In this document: piece after piece, positions 32,138-40,249 of the stretch
How positions within the stretch are numbered: the first letter of the stretch is position 1
How the letters are laid out: every line of letters starts with the position of its first letter
Assembly: GCA_023460515.1 (NCBI GenBank)
Contig: JAEWPS010000016.1
Coordinates: forward strand, 57,534 to 121,533
From: Bacillota bacterium
GTDB taxonomy: Bacteria > Bacillota > Clostridia > TANB77 > CAG-465
DNA length: 64,000 nucleotides
Reading direction: 5' to 3'
The notes under the pieces: model-generated
Told to the model about the DNA's origin: nothing
Databases searched by the model: none
What the model saw: the letters and a program-made list of their open reading frames with translations, nothing else
Position numbers and translations under genes: made by a program

Positions 32138-32476
32138 CTAAAATTCAACTATGTCTTTTATGCCTTCGCCAACTATTTTCTGCATATCTGCAAGTAATAT
32201 ATCTAATCTCATTTCACATTCTAATAGTTTTCTTGCTTCTTCGTTTTGAATTAGAATCGAATATAAATTTTGAAGTTCTTTTTGAGATTCTTCATTCATT
32301 TTACCTGTATTTATATATTCTATTTGATGAGACTTTTGTTTTTCTTTAAAATCTTTTAACATTGCATATGTTCTTTCATCTTTAAGTATACTCTCTTTTA
32401 ATTTCATAAAATCCTTATATTCATTTGTTTCTTTAAAACTTTTAACTAGTTCATGTATTTTGTCATAAAAATTCAT
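32138..32476 (-). CDS. ylbF: YlbF family protein
   Basis: A 112-aa helical protein with the YlbF/YmcA features: the start NFYDKIHELVKSFKETNEY, a central helix with the EEARKLLECEMRLD end and a C-terminal acidic helix. In Bacillus these proteins form an iron-sulphur complex with RNase Y that controls competence and sporulation transcripts. The ATG at 32476 is preferred; another ATG four codons upstream is possible. Confidence 0.75.
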   Translation of the reverse strand: MNFYDKIHELVKSFKETNEYKDFMKLKESILKDERTYAMLKDFKEKQKSHQIEYINTGKMNEESQKELQNLYSILIQNEEARKLLECEMRLDILLADMQKIVGEGIKDIVEF

Positions 32477-32520
32477 ACTAATCACCATTTTCCCTTCTTA
32501 TAAAAATATTATACAACAAA

Positions 32521-32559
32521 AACGAAGAATTGCCAAGTATATCTTTACAATTCTTCGTT
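32521..32559 (-). terminator. Terminator of the CapA-like gene
   Basis: AACGAAGAATTG pairs with CAATTCTTCGTT around a 15-base loop, with a T run on the minus strand. It closes the transcript of the CapA-like gene. Confidence 0.85.
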
Positions 32560-32572
32560 TTATATGCTTTAT

Positions 32573-33856
32573 TTATTGTATAGTTTCTTTAAAACTGTCT
32601 TGTGCTGCTTTCATAGCCTTGTAATCCTTGGCATCTAAACTAATTTTATCTTGATTATATAAATCTAAAGTCATATTTATTGGATAATTTGTTGTTTTAT
32701 ATGAAGAGCTTACTTTAGTATAAAATGATAAACTATCATTTATTAACATATTACTTTTTGTTTTTTCTTCTATTATATTACCATTTTTATCTTTAGTTAT
32801 ATTTTTAGAAAATGTAATGTCCGCTGCTATAGATACTTTTCTATCATCAGTATCCATATCACCTATAAAATCTCCTAAAGAGTATATTGCATAAACATGA
32901 TTACTAGTTCCATTTGAAAGTTCAAATAGTTCTTCTGACTTTTCTTGCACCACTTTAGAACCAGTTCCAAGTACAACATCTACTCCATTTTCAAATAACA
33001 TTTCAACACTATTTTTTTGGTCTGAATTAACCCTAGTAGCATCTTCATTAGGTATATTTAAATAACAAACAACATAATCTACATTCTGACTTTTAACATA
33101 TTCCATATCTTTTTTTATATTTTCCTCAGTAAGTAGATTTATTAAATACTCTTTTCCTTTGGTAACTTTAACTTTAGAAGTCGTCATATATGATAATATT
33201 GCAACTTTTATATTATTTTTATCCACTATATACGGTTTATTTCTATCATCAGATGAATTTAATCCGATTTGATTTATAGAATTTAACTCAAGCTGATTAA
33301 TTGTTGCATCTATAGCCTTTTCACCTTTATCCATTGAATGATTTCCGGCTGTTGCCAACACACTAATTCCCAGAGACTTTATTGCTGTAAGCAGATCATT
33401 TGGCGCATTGTATACTGTTTTTGTACTATATCCGTAAGTAGATCCTGCCACAGGCGTATTTAAACTTGCAAGAACTATATCATATTTTGCTAATATATCT
33501 TTGGTCTGAATATACGAATCTAAAAAATTATATTCAGATCCATTTTTTGCACCTTTTAATATATTGTTTGAAGTATAAATATCTCCAAGTGCTAATAATT
33601 TTAGAGTATTTTCTTGGGTAGTCTCTTTAGCTTTTGGTATTATAGTTGTAATAACCTTATTTACTCCATTATACAACCACATACCTGCTCTATCCCTTTT
33701 GCCTAGTGTATATGATACTAACACATATATTTGATAGTATATAAACACACATATAACAGTCCATATAACAAATTTTAATATATCTTTTTTATTTTTATTT
33801 TTTTTTACCTCAACATTAACATTACCTGTTTCAATGTCCATATAACCTTTCCTCAT
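32573..33856 (-). CDS. CapA/PgsA-like protein with changed metal site
   Basis: One membrane anchor (residues 27-47) is followed by a CapA-type metallophosphatase-like fold (KLLALGDIYTSNNILKGAKN, NHSMDKGEKAIDATI, IYSLGDFIGDM). Several expected metal ligands are altered: the usual NLE-P segment is SLNTPVAG, the HWG-E segment is YLNIPNED and the G-HPHV segment is GTGSKVVQ. Known relatives act in poly-gamma-glutamate or capsule export. Here the catalytic site may be lost and the protein may be a structural or binding relative. Confidence 0.75.
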   Translation of the reverse strand: MRKGYMDIETGNVNVEVKKNKNKKDILKFVIWTVICVFIYYQIYVLVSYTLGKRDRAGMWLYNGVNKVITTIIPKAKETTQENTLKLLALGDIYTSNNILKGAKNGSEYNFLDSYIQTKDILAKYDIVLASLNTPVAGSTYGYSTKTVYNAPNDLLTAIKSLGISVLATAGNHSMDKGEKAIDATINQLELNSINQIGLNSSDDRNKPYIVDKNNIKVAILSYMTTSKVKVTKGKEYLINLLTEENIKKDMEYVKSQNVDYVVCYLNIPNEDATRVNSDQKNSVEMLFENGVDVVLGTGSKVVQEKSEELFELSNGTSNHVYAIYSLGDFIGDMDTDDRKVSIAADITFSKNITKDKNGNIIEEKTKSNMLINDSLSFYTKVSSSYKTTNYPINMTLDLYNQDKISLDAKDYKAMKAAQDSFKETIQ

Positions 33857-33986
33857 ATTTCTCCCCTTTTTTATATATTATACATTTTTTATTCATAATT
33901 ATACTTGTTTTATTATACTACAAAATGTGTAATAATTGCAAGTGCTTTTAAAATATATTATGCTTCTTTTATTAAATTGGACAAAA

Positions 33987-34012
33987 AAACAGATGCTCTA
34001 TTGCATCTGTTT
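33987..34012 (-). terminator. Terminator of the rpsF-ssb-rpsR operon
   Basis: AAACAGATGC pairs with GCATCTGTTT around a 6-base loop, followed on the minus strand by a T run. It lies nine bases after the rpsR stop. Confidence 0.85.
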
Positions 34013-34021
34013 ACTAATTTA

Positions 34022-34282
34022 CTATTGAACGCTATATGGTATTAAAGCGATATGTCTAGCTCTAGAAATTGCTTCAACAACTTTTCTTTGATGTTTCGCA
34101 CAAGTTCCTGTAACTCTTCTTGGTAATATTTTACCTTTATCACTTACAAATTTCTTTACTTTTTCTATATCTTTATAGTCTAATTCATCTTGTTTATCTA
34201 CACATAAAGCACACACTTTTTTTCTAGGTTTTCTAAAAGGTTTATCACCTTTAGCTCCTTTTTTATTTCTCTTATCTAGCAT
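34022..34282 (-). CDS. rpsR: 30S ribosomal protein S18
   Basis: An 86-aa S18 with the typical core DKGKILPRRVTGTCAKHQRKV and the end AISRARHIALIPY. Three cysteines and one histidine (CALC, C-KH) mark the zinc-binding form. Third gene of the conserved operon rpsF-ssb-rpsR, behind a strong AAGGAGG site. Confidence 0.97.
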   Translation of the reverse strand: MLDKRNKKGAKGDKPFRKPRKKVCALCVDKQDELDYKDIEKVKKFVSDKGKILPRRVTGTCAKHQRKVVEAISRARHIALIPYSVQ

Positions 34283-34309
34283 TAATTTTTACCTCCTTTT
34301 GCATTTAAA

Positions 34310-34720
34310 TTAAAATGGTAAATCTGCTGTATCATCTATTGTTATGTACTCACCATCACTTGGTATATCAGAATTTATTGATCCGTTTGCCCCAGAACCT
34401 TCTCTTTTAGAATCTGCAAAATATGTATCTTCAACTATAAAATCAGTTGCATATCTTTTTGCTCCAGTTGTATCTTCCCAAGTTCTATTTTGAATTCTTC
34501 CTTCAACCAAAACTTGTGCACCTTTTCTAAAATATTTACTACAAAACTCAGCTGTTTTTCCGAATGCTGTTAAATTGAAAAAGTCTGTTTGTCTTTCTCC
34601 ATTTTGACCAGCAAATTTTCTATTTACAGCTAAAGAAAATGATGTAACTTGTGTTCCTGTTGTTGTATTTCTTACCTCTGGGTCTTTTGTTAATCTCCCC
34701 ATAAATTGAAATTTATTCAT
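34310..34720 (-). CDS. ssb: Single-stranded DNA-binding protein (host)
   Basis: A 136-aa SSB with a complete OB fold and the acidic tip DDTADLPF that recruits replication partners. Between rpsF and rpsR it is the standard chromosomal copy. The prophage at 13163-13558 carries a close relative. Start behind AAGGAGG. Confidence 0.97.
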   Translation of the reverse strand: MNKFQFMGRLTKDPEVRNTTTGTQVTSFSLAVNRKFAGQNGERQTDFFNLTAFGKTAEFCSKYFRKGAQVLVEGRIQNRTWEDTTGAKRYATDFIVEDTYFADSKREGSGANGSINSDIPSDGEYITIDDTADLPF

Positions 34721-34754
34721 AATAAATCCTCCTTGATTTTAATTTTCTATTTTA

Positions 34755-35033
34755 CTATTTTTTTATTATCATGTGTTTTAGAACTGATTCATCTAAACCT
34801 AAAACTCTATCCATTTCTAGAATAGATTCTGGTTTAGCCGTAAATGTAAATAGTATGTAAAATCCTTCTTTTTGCTTCTTTATTTCATAAGCTAAAGTTT
34901 TTTTACCCCATTCATCTACGTTTGTAAGTTCACCATTTGATACGATTAATTCTTTCATTTTTTCTGCAAAAGCAACTTTTGCTTCATCAGCAATTGTTTG
35001 TGAAAGTATTATTACTGCTTCATAATTGTTCAT
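34755..35033 (-). CDS. rpsF: 30S ribosomal protein S6
   Basis: A 92-aa S6 protein: NNYEAVIILSQ at the start, VDEWGKKTLAYEIKKQKEGFY in the middle and the ending LGLDESVLKHMIIKK. It pairs with S18 in the 30S platform. First gene of the operon, whose leader folds around its ribosome binding site. Confidence 0.97.
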   Translation of the reverse strand: MNNYEAVIILSQTIADEAKVAFAEKMKELIVSNGELTNVDEWGKKTLAYEIKKQKEGFYILFTFTAKPESILEMDRVLGLDESVLKHMIIKK

Positions 35034-35035
35034 TA

Positions 35036-35086
35036 CTTACTCCTCCCTTCTGGACATCTGACCCTATACATAATGTATAGAGTAAG
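35036..35086 (-). promoter_or_regulatory. rpsF leader hairpin enclosing the ribosome binding site
   Basis: On the minus strand CTTACTC (35080-35086) pairs with GAGTAAG (35036-35042), ending three bases before the ATG. Inside lies an 8-base hairpin CTATACAT/ATGTATAG and the GGGAGGAG site. The layout matches a translational control element for S6 or the S6:S18 complex, known in other bacteria, but the conserved CCG bulge is not evident. Confidence 0.55.
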
Positions 35087-35277
35087 GAAATTAACGTAAC
35101 TATTATATCACATTTTTGTAAACAAATCAACTTTTTAACAAATTCTCTGCAAAATTGATTTATTTTAATCAATTTTCAGTATTTTTTTATTTTTATAACA
35201 AATAATATAACCAAATTAGTTATATTTAGTATTTTTTCTATTTTAAACATTTTTGATACACAAATTTCTTTAAAGTC

Positions 35278-35306
35278 TTGACAGAGTAACGTTTTAGATA
35301 TATAAT
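35278..35306 (+). promoter_or_regulatory. Promoter of mecA
   Basis: TTGACA (35278-35283), 17 bases, TATAAT (35301-35306): perfect consensus. The leader is about 55 bases. The stretch 35090-35270 contains no gene and is mainly AT-rich divergent promoter region. Confidence 0.85.
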
Positions 35307-35367
35307 ACATATACTTACAGTATTAAGATGCTTAAATTTTATATTTAAACGCAAAGGAGGTAACCTT

Positions 35368-35994
35368 TTGAAAGTAGAGAAAATTAATGAAAATAAAGTT
35401 AGAATAACTTTAAGTATAGACGAATTAGCACAAAGGGATATCTCTTTGAATGATCTTGAAAAAGATACAGTAAAGGCTAAAAAATTATTTTTAGAATTAA
35501 TAGAGGAATCAAATTTAGAATCATCCTTTATTTTTGAACACGCCCAATTATTCGTTGAAGCAGCTACTGACAGTAACGATTTTTTTACAGTTACAATAAC
35601 TAAAATAGATGATTTTCCTGATCTTACAAAATATAATTTGCTCGATGAAGGTTTTACTAAAAAAACAGTAAAAAAATCTTCTAATAAATCAATAAGTCCT
35701 ATCAGCTCTAACATATTTTCATTTGAATCATTGGACAATATTTTGGATATGTGTGACATATTAAAAGGAACAAATTCATTCCTTGGTAAAAACAGCTTAT
35801 ATAAACTGGATAGCAAATATTTTCTAATATTTAGTAAATATTCAATAAGAAATACAAAATTCCTAAAAACATATTCAATTATAAATGAATTTTGCTTAAA
35901 TAACTACGAGTCAGAATTATATGAAATTTCTTTAAAAGAAAAATCACAGCTTATAATTTCAAATAAAGCACTTCAATCATTAGCAAAACTTTAA
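35368..35994 (+). CDS. mecA: Adaptor protein MecA
   Basis: A 208-aa protein with the MecA N-terminus (MKVEKINENKVRITLSIDEL, then LFLELIEES) that picks up substrates, and a C-terminal domain (SLYKLDSKYFLIFSKYS, with the ending typical of ClpC binding). MecA delivers proteins such as ComK to ClpCP for degradation. Translation starts at TTG behind AAAGGAGG. A consensus promoter predicts high, constant expression. Confidence 0.9.
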   Translation: MKVEKINENKVRITLSIDELAQRDISLNDLEKDTVKAKKLFLELIEESNLESSFIFEHAQLFVEAATDSNDFFTVTITKIDDFPDLTKYNLLDEGFTKKTVKKSSNKSISPISSNIFSFESLDNILDMCDILKGTNSFLGKNSLYKLDSKYFLIFSKYSIRNTKFLKTYSIINEFCLNNYESELYEISLKEKSQLIISNKALQSLAKL

Positions 35995-35996
35995 TC

Positions 35997-36407
35997 TTAT
36001 ATTTTTGAGAAACTATTCTTTCTTACTTTTAGAATAGTTTCTTTTGCTATTAAATCATATTTACCTTTAGCTATTACTGGAGTTTTTAGCACTAAAACAT
36101 ATTCCATTTCAAATTCAATAAGTTCACCATATTGTTTTATTTCATTGGGATATTTTAATTTTATCTTAGACACTTCAAATCCAGATTCAATTAACTCTTT
36201 ATTTAACTGTTCTTTTTCATTATCTGTAAGATATCCAAACTTTTCTATCACAAACATATACTTATTTGCTATCGTTATTAACTTTTGATGATAGATAAAA
36301 GGAATTATCGAATTTATTATATACGTTCCTATAATTATAATCATAAAAATGGATATTATCAATAAAAATGGTACGGCAATTATACTATTTCCTTTTCTAT
36401 ATTCCAT
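35997..36407 (-). CDS. TadE-like pseudopilin, DUF4320-like
   Basis: A 136-aa protein with one N-terminal hydrophobic helix after MEYRKGNSIIAVPF, the position of a type IV pseudopilin-like signal. A cystatin-like soluble part follows. Such proteins are minor pilins in clostridial Tad clusters. It is the last gene of the operon and carries the mecA terminator inside its 3' coding end. Overlaps the gene upstream by 11 bases. Confidence 0.65.
   Translation of the reverse strand: MEYRKGNSIIAVPFLLIISIFMIIIIGTYIINSIIPFIYHQKLITIANKYMFVIEKFGYLTDNEKEQLNKELIESGFEVSKIKLKYPNEIKQYGELIEFEMEYVLVLKTPVIAKGKYDLIAKETILKVRKNSFSKI
36009..36045 (+). terminator. mecA terminator located inside a convergent gene
   Basis: GAAACTATTCT (36009-36019) pairs with AGAATAGTTTC (36031-36041) and is followed by TTTT. 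It lies in the last codons of the convergent pilus gene, so the same bases serve as coding DNA on one strand and terminator on the other. Confidence 0.75.
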
Positions 36408-36828
36408 TCTTAACCTCCATTAACTTAAGCTTGAAATTATCTCTAATATTTAAGTTTATATTTCCTATTAAATGATTTAATATTATTGGTTCAACCAGTA
36501 TATTTATATCTATCAAAACACTTTTTTCTACATATTCATATTTAATTTCGTTTATAGTAATCTTATAATTAGGGTGGTTGAGTTTCAACAAATATACAAT
36601 CTTTTCTTTTAATAAAATATTATCAAACTGATAATTTGCATAAGAAAGTTCACTATAATTTGCTGCTATATATGCATTTTGAGCTATATAAAATAAATCA
36701 CTTTTTACATTATATATACATGAATTTATTTGAATATGTAATAAGAATATTGCAGTAAGAATTATAAATATGAATATTATTAATAAAGTCAAGACAATTA
36801 TTTCAATACTTCCTCTTTTATTTTTCAT
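36397..36828 (-). CDS. TadE-like minor pilin
   Basis: The sequence opens MKNKRGSIEIIVLTLLIIFI, a pseudopilin-style signal with a glutamate at +5 after the RG-S junction, followed by one hydrophobic helix and a beta-rich C-terminal part. It is a probable minor pilin of the Tad system. The start lies inside the end of the preceding gene, which suggests coupled translation. Confidence 0.65.
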   Translation of the reverse strand: MKNKRGSIEIIVLTLLIIFIFIILTAIFLLHIQINSCIYNVKSDLFYIAQNAYIAANYSELSYANYQFDNILLKEKIVYLLKLNHPNYKITINEIKYEYVEKSVLIDINILVEPIILNHLIGNINLNIRDNFKLKLMEVKNGI

Positions 36829-38419
36829 CTGTTATCCAATCATCTATTTCTATATTTTTATCGATTTCATTAACATTTAAAACATTATTTTTAAATATAT
36901 AATTGATATTATTACTATATTTTTCAATACTATCAAATTTTATACTTTTAGAATATTTTTTATTACAAACTATTTTTAGTATATTAGGATCTGAAATTCT
37001 TTCTCCAATTTTAGAAAAATCAATTTCAAAATAATTTTTAATTTCATCTCTTAAATAGTTCCAACTCTTAATAGTGCTATTAAACCTTTCATTAATGTTT
37101 ATTTTTAAAGCGACATTATTACCATTTTCATAAATTTTTTCATAATTTACTTTTTCATCGTTAATGTAACATTCGTAATCTAATTCATTCAAATTATTTT
37201 TTAAACCAATTATTAAATGTCTCCCCGCTTCAATAAAACCTGCAGAATTTCCTTTTTGTGTGTTTAAAGTTTGGACAAGTGGTCTTACAACTAAAATATT
37301 ATTATATTTTTCCAGCGCTGCTATTTTTATCTTATTTATTGGAATTACTTCTTTTTCTAATATTTTTACATTAACAATTTTTTGTATGTTATGTTGCATC
37401 AAACCATCAACGCTAAACTCTGTATAAAGATAACTTTTTACCTTTACATCTATGGGATAAGTATTTGAAATCTTATAATCTTCTCTAGATACTGTAAATA
37501 ATACTGATTTGTCCACCTTTACAGTTTTACTGCCACTTGCTCTTGCTATTTCTTGATTATTTATATATAAAACCGATACAATTTCTTTTATATGTTTCTC
37601 ATTTGCATTATCGCTTAAGTCAATTGCTTCTGCAGAAATTTTTATGGGTATTATTATTTTATCTTCAGTTGCTTCCAATATAAAGTTATCTTCAACATTA
37701 AGTTTTGATAATACTTTCGCATCTGCCTCCATTGGAGCAGTCGCAAATATTGCATTACGTATTTTTGCCTTATTACTAATTCTTCTCGCCGTTACAACAC
37801 CGTTAGTTTTCCAAGTAGATGAAGCGTTTAAGACAGCCTTATTTAATCCGACTTTATTTGCTGATATATTATATGAAACTAAGTCATATGAGTTAATAGT
37901 TCCTGCATTATAATTTATCTTATCAAAAAGTAGATCAGTCATTTTCATATATTCTAATTGCTCTTCATATTTATATTTTCCCTTATCCTGCCATGATTCA
38001 TATGCACCATTTGTAACAACATATTCCCATCTATCCGGGGTTGTTTCTGGCAGAAAATCAGCCGGAAAATGTACATTACTAACAACTGTCCCACTATAAC
38101 TTGTTCCAAGGAAATAATACTCTCCTCTTTCACCAAATCCATTATATTTCCCATTATATCTTGTCCATCTCCCAAAATTATTTTCATTTTTAAATCTTTG
38201 CTGATTATGCCATAACAATCCTTGTGGATTTGAATATGCAAATACATTGTAAATATTATATATTTCTTCGTTTATTTCCTCATAATAAACATTATATCTT
38301 GGTATACCAATTGTATCTATTACAAATTTAAAATTATCTGATATGCCATATATATTACTTTTCAAATTAAATAGAAAGGTTATTGTAGCTAACACTCTTA
38401 TTATAAGTTTATTATTCAT
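36818..38419 (-). CDS. Large secreted protein of the pilus operon, unknown family
   Basis: A 533-aa protein with an N-terminal signal-like segment and an extracellular beta-rich body. Segments such as WEYVVTNGAYESWQDKGKY and the repeated aromatic-rich GERGEYYFLGTSYSG do not belong to a family I can name with confidence; a DUF5704-like relation is possible. It lies between two minor pilin genes and a membrane-anchored gene, so it probably works at the pilus base, as tip or as surface adhesin. Start at 38419 follows GGGTG. Confidence 0.6.
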   Translation of the reverse strand: MNNKLIIRVLATITFLFNLKSNIYGISDNFKFVIDTIGIPRYNVYYEEINEEIYNIYNVFAYSNPQGLLWHNQQRFKNENNFGRWTRYNGKYNGFGERGEYYFLGTSYSGTVVSNVHFPADFLPETTPDRWEYVVTNGAYESWQDKGKYKYEEQLEYMKMTDLLFDKINYNAGTINSYDLVSYNISANKVGLNKAVLNASSTWKTNGVVTARRISNKAKIRNAIFATAPMEADAKVLSKLNVEDNFILEATEDKIIIPIKISAEAIDLSDNANEKHIKEIVSVLYINNQEIARASGSKTVKVDKSVLFTVSREDYKISNTYPIDVKVKSYLYTEFSVDGLMQHNIQKIVNVKILEKEVIPINKIKIAALEKYNNILVVRPLVQTLNTQKGNSAGFIEAGRHLIIGLKNNLNELDYECYINDEKVNYEKIYENGNNVALKININERFNSTIKSWNYLRDEIKNYFEIDFSKIGERISDPNILKIVCNKKYSKSIKFDSIEKYSNNINYIFKNNVLNVNEIDKNIEIDDWITDEK

Positions 38420-38981
38420 TATTATCACCCAATTTGATCATAAGCATATTTTCGAATTCAGTAATTTTAATATAAACATCATTGATTTCTATTAATTTGT
38501 CAATATTACTCAAACTACTTCTATCCATATCCCTTATTTTATCATAACTCTCTATTATTATCTGGCAAAATCTAGGTTTATCAATTTGCAAATTAGTTAC
38601 ATTTATAATATATTCCACTAATTCTTTAACATAATTTTCATCACATATATTGCTTTTATCAAAATCCTTAAAGAGTTTATTAACATATATTTCTATATGA
38701 TTTTCTTTTACCTGCAACTTTATATCATAATAACCATTATCTAGTTCATTCTTACTTTTCCCTATACTCAAACACTCATCATTTATAATAACGTATCTAT
38801 CTTTAAAATAATTGGTGAATTCATCCTTATTTGTAATGACATTCTCACTATAATAATCAATACTTGCTGCTATTTTTTTTGCATTATTCTTTGCCTCATG
38901 CCTATTGTAATTAACATTAAACAAGATAACCGCTAAACTAATTATTAATAGAATTACAACTATAAATACTCTTTTATACAT
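38412..38981 (-). CDS. Membrane-anchored protein of the pilus operon, 189 aa
   Basis: A single N-terminal helix (residues 4-24) is followed by a soluble domain of about 160 residues without clear family. Segments such as GYYDIKLQVKENHIEIYVN suggest a beta-sheet core. It is coupled by overlap to both neighbours and is probably an extracellular or membrane-associated pilus assembly component. Confidence 0.5.
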   Translation of the reverse strand: MYKRVFIVVILLIISLAVILFNVNYNRHEAKNNAKKIAASIDYYSENVITNKDEFTNYFKDRYVIINDECLSIGKSKNELDNGYYDIKLQVKENHIEIYVNKLFKDFDKSNICDENYVKELVEYIINVTNLQIDKPRFCQIIIESYDKIRDMDRSSLSNIDKLIEINDVYIKITEFENMLMIKLGDNNE

Positions 38982-39342
38982 GATTTTCTATGCTTTCTAA
39001 ATATACATTATATATTTTGTTAGCTAATACATCCACATCATTTTTTGTATAACAAACGTTTTTGGTATTTTTTATTAAGTTTAAAATGTTTGAAGATGAT
39101 ATGTTACTAGTTAATACAATAGATTTATTCTTATCTTTTATCTTTTCAAAGTAAATATCTACTTCTTCATAATTGTCTGACAATATAACATATATATCAG
39201 CTTTTACTCTTTGATTAATTTTGTTTTTTCTTAAAATATTAATAGTTTTATTCTTAATTAATATTTTAATCTTTTCCTCGATTTTAAAAGTTATATTTTG
39301 TAATTCTTCATTTTCTAGTTCATATATAAACAGAATATTCAT
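38974..39342 (-). CDS. Small cytoplasmic protein of the pilus operon, 122 aa
   Basis: No signal or membrane segment is present. The alternating strand and helix pattern (MNILFIYELE, ADIYVILSDNYE, KSIVLTSNIS) resembles a receiver-like fold such as the N-terminal domain of TadZ/CpaE, but the ATPase part and the phosphorylation aspartate are missing. If so it could be a truncated localisation factor. Start follows GAGGAG. Confidence 0.45.
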   Translation of the reverse strand: MNILFIYELENEELQNITFKIEEKIKILIKNKTINILRKNKINQRVKADIYVILSDNYEEVDIYFEKIKDKNKSIVLTSNISSSNILNLIKNTKNVCYTKNDVDVLANKIYNVYLESIENHV

Positions 39343-39351
39343 AATTTCTCC

Positions 39352-40011
39352 TCACTTTATTATACTAATACTAAATTTTCCATAGTTCTTTAAATTATTT
39401 ATTTTTATACTTTCTTCTTTAGAAACTTCAACTAATATAGTTTCAATACAATTTCCTTTTTTAATGATATTGCCGTATTTATCAAAACAGTTTATTATTT
39501 TAATATTTTCTAATAGTTTAATTGTTACATATCCATTTTCAAAATCATTACTCATAACACTGGATTTGTTCAAAGTTTTAAACATATTCTCAATATCAGA
39601 TAATTTAGCAGAGTAAAATATATTTACTATACAATCTTTTTCAATTTGATATGAAGCCGAATCTTCAGATAAATTCAATTTAATTGAAATTATTTCATTA
39701 TTTACTTTAGCCTTTAAGCTTTCTTCATTAGAGATAACCATATTTTTTAATATTATAGTACCTTCACAATAGTCATTTTTATAGCAATTATCTCCGTTAT
39801 ATAGACTCATATACTTTTCATTAGAATATCCTAAAACTTGGATTCTTTTAAAATCTGATTCTAAAATTTTATCACCTTTTGACACGTCTTTTATAAGAGA
39901 ATATACAAAGGTACAGTTATTGTTTACTGTAATCTTTTTATAAATAAATATTAAAACAAAATATATAATTACCGCTATTATAAAGATATATATATTCCTT
40001 CGAACTCTCAC
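39352..40011 (-). CDS. CpaB/RcpC-like SAF-domain pilus assembly protein
   Basis: An N-terminal helix (residues 6-25) is followed by a SAF-type domain: VSKGDKILESDFKRIQVLG, then GTIILKNMVIS, as in CpaB and flagellar P-ring chaperones. In Tad systems CpaB lies next to the Flp pilin gene, as here. The GTG start overlaps the stop of that pilin gene. Function in pilus assembly is inferred from context. Confidence 0.75.
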   Translation of the reverse strand: MRVRRNIYIFIIAVIIYFVLIFIYKKITVNNNCTFVYSLIKDVSKGDKILESDFKRIQVLGYSNEKYMSLYNGDNCYKNDYCEGTIILKNMVISNEESLKAKVNNEIISIKLNLSEDSASYQIEKDCIVNIFYSAKLSDIENMFKTLNKSSVMSNDFENGYVTIKLLENIKIINCFDKYGNIIKKGNCIETILVEVSKEESIKINNLKNYGKFSISIIK

Positions 40012-40232
40012 TATATTAAAGGTTGTCCTATTTTACTTAAAGCATCAGAAAACCAAGTCTGTATACTATTAAATCCCACTGTCATTATACTCATTATTTG
40101 TGGATAAAATACAACTACAATAAGTGTTATTGTTATTCCAATAATTAATATGCTTTCTACAAGTTCTGCTCCTCTTTTATGTTTTAATCTAAACTCTTTC
40201 TTCTTAATTAATTTTAATTTAAGTTTACTCAT
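40011..40232 (-). CDS. Flp-like pilin
   Basis: A 73-aa protein with a basic leader ending KHKRG, cleavage expected before AELVESILIIG, and a glutamate at +5 followed by one hydrophobic helix and a short polar tail. This is the pattern of Flp-type Tad pilins. The peptidase that would process it is not encoded in the window. Start behind AGGGAG. Confidence 0.8.
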   Translation of the reverse strand: MSKLKLKLIKKKEFRLKHKRGAELVESILIIGITITLIVVVFYPQIMSIMTVGFNSIQTWFSDALSKIGQPLI

Positions 40233-40249
40233 TCATAAACACTCCCTTT

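Noticed and set aside
35238..35816. Minus-strand frame of 192 codons over mecA
   Set aside because: Shadow of mecA; the true gene has a consensus promoter, ribosome binding site and clear homology.
38000..38250. Minus-strand frame of 97 codons inside the large secreted protein gene
   Set aside because: Out-of-frame shadow of the 533-aa gene without its own start signals.
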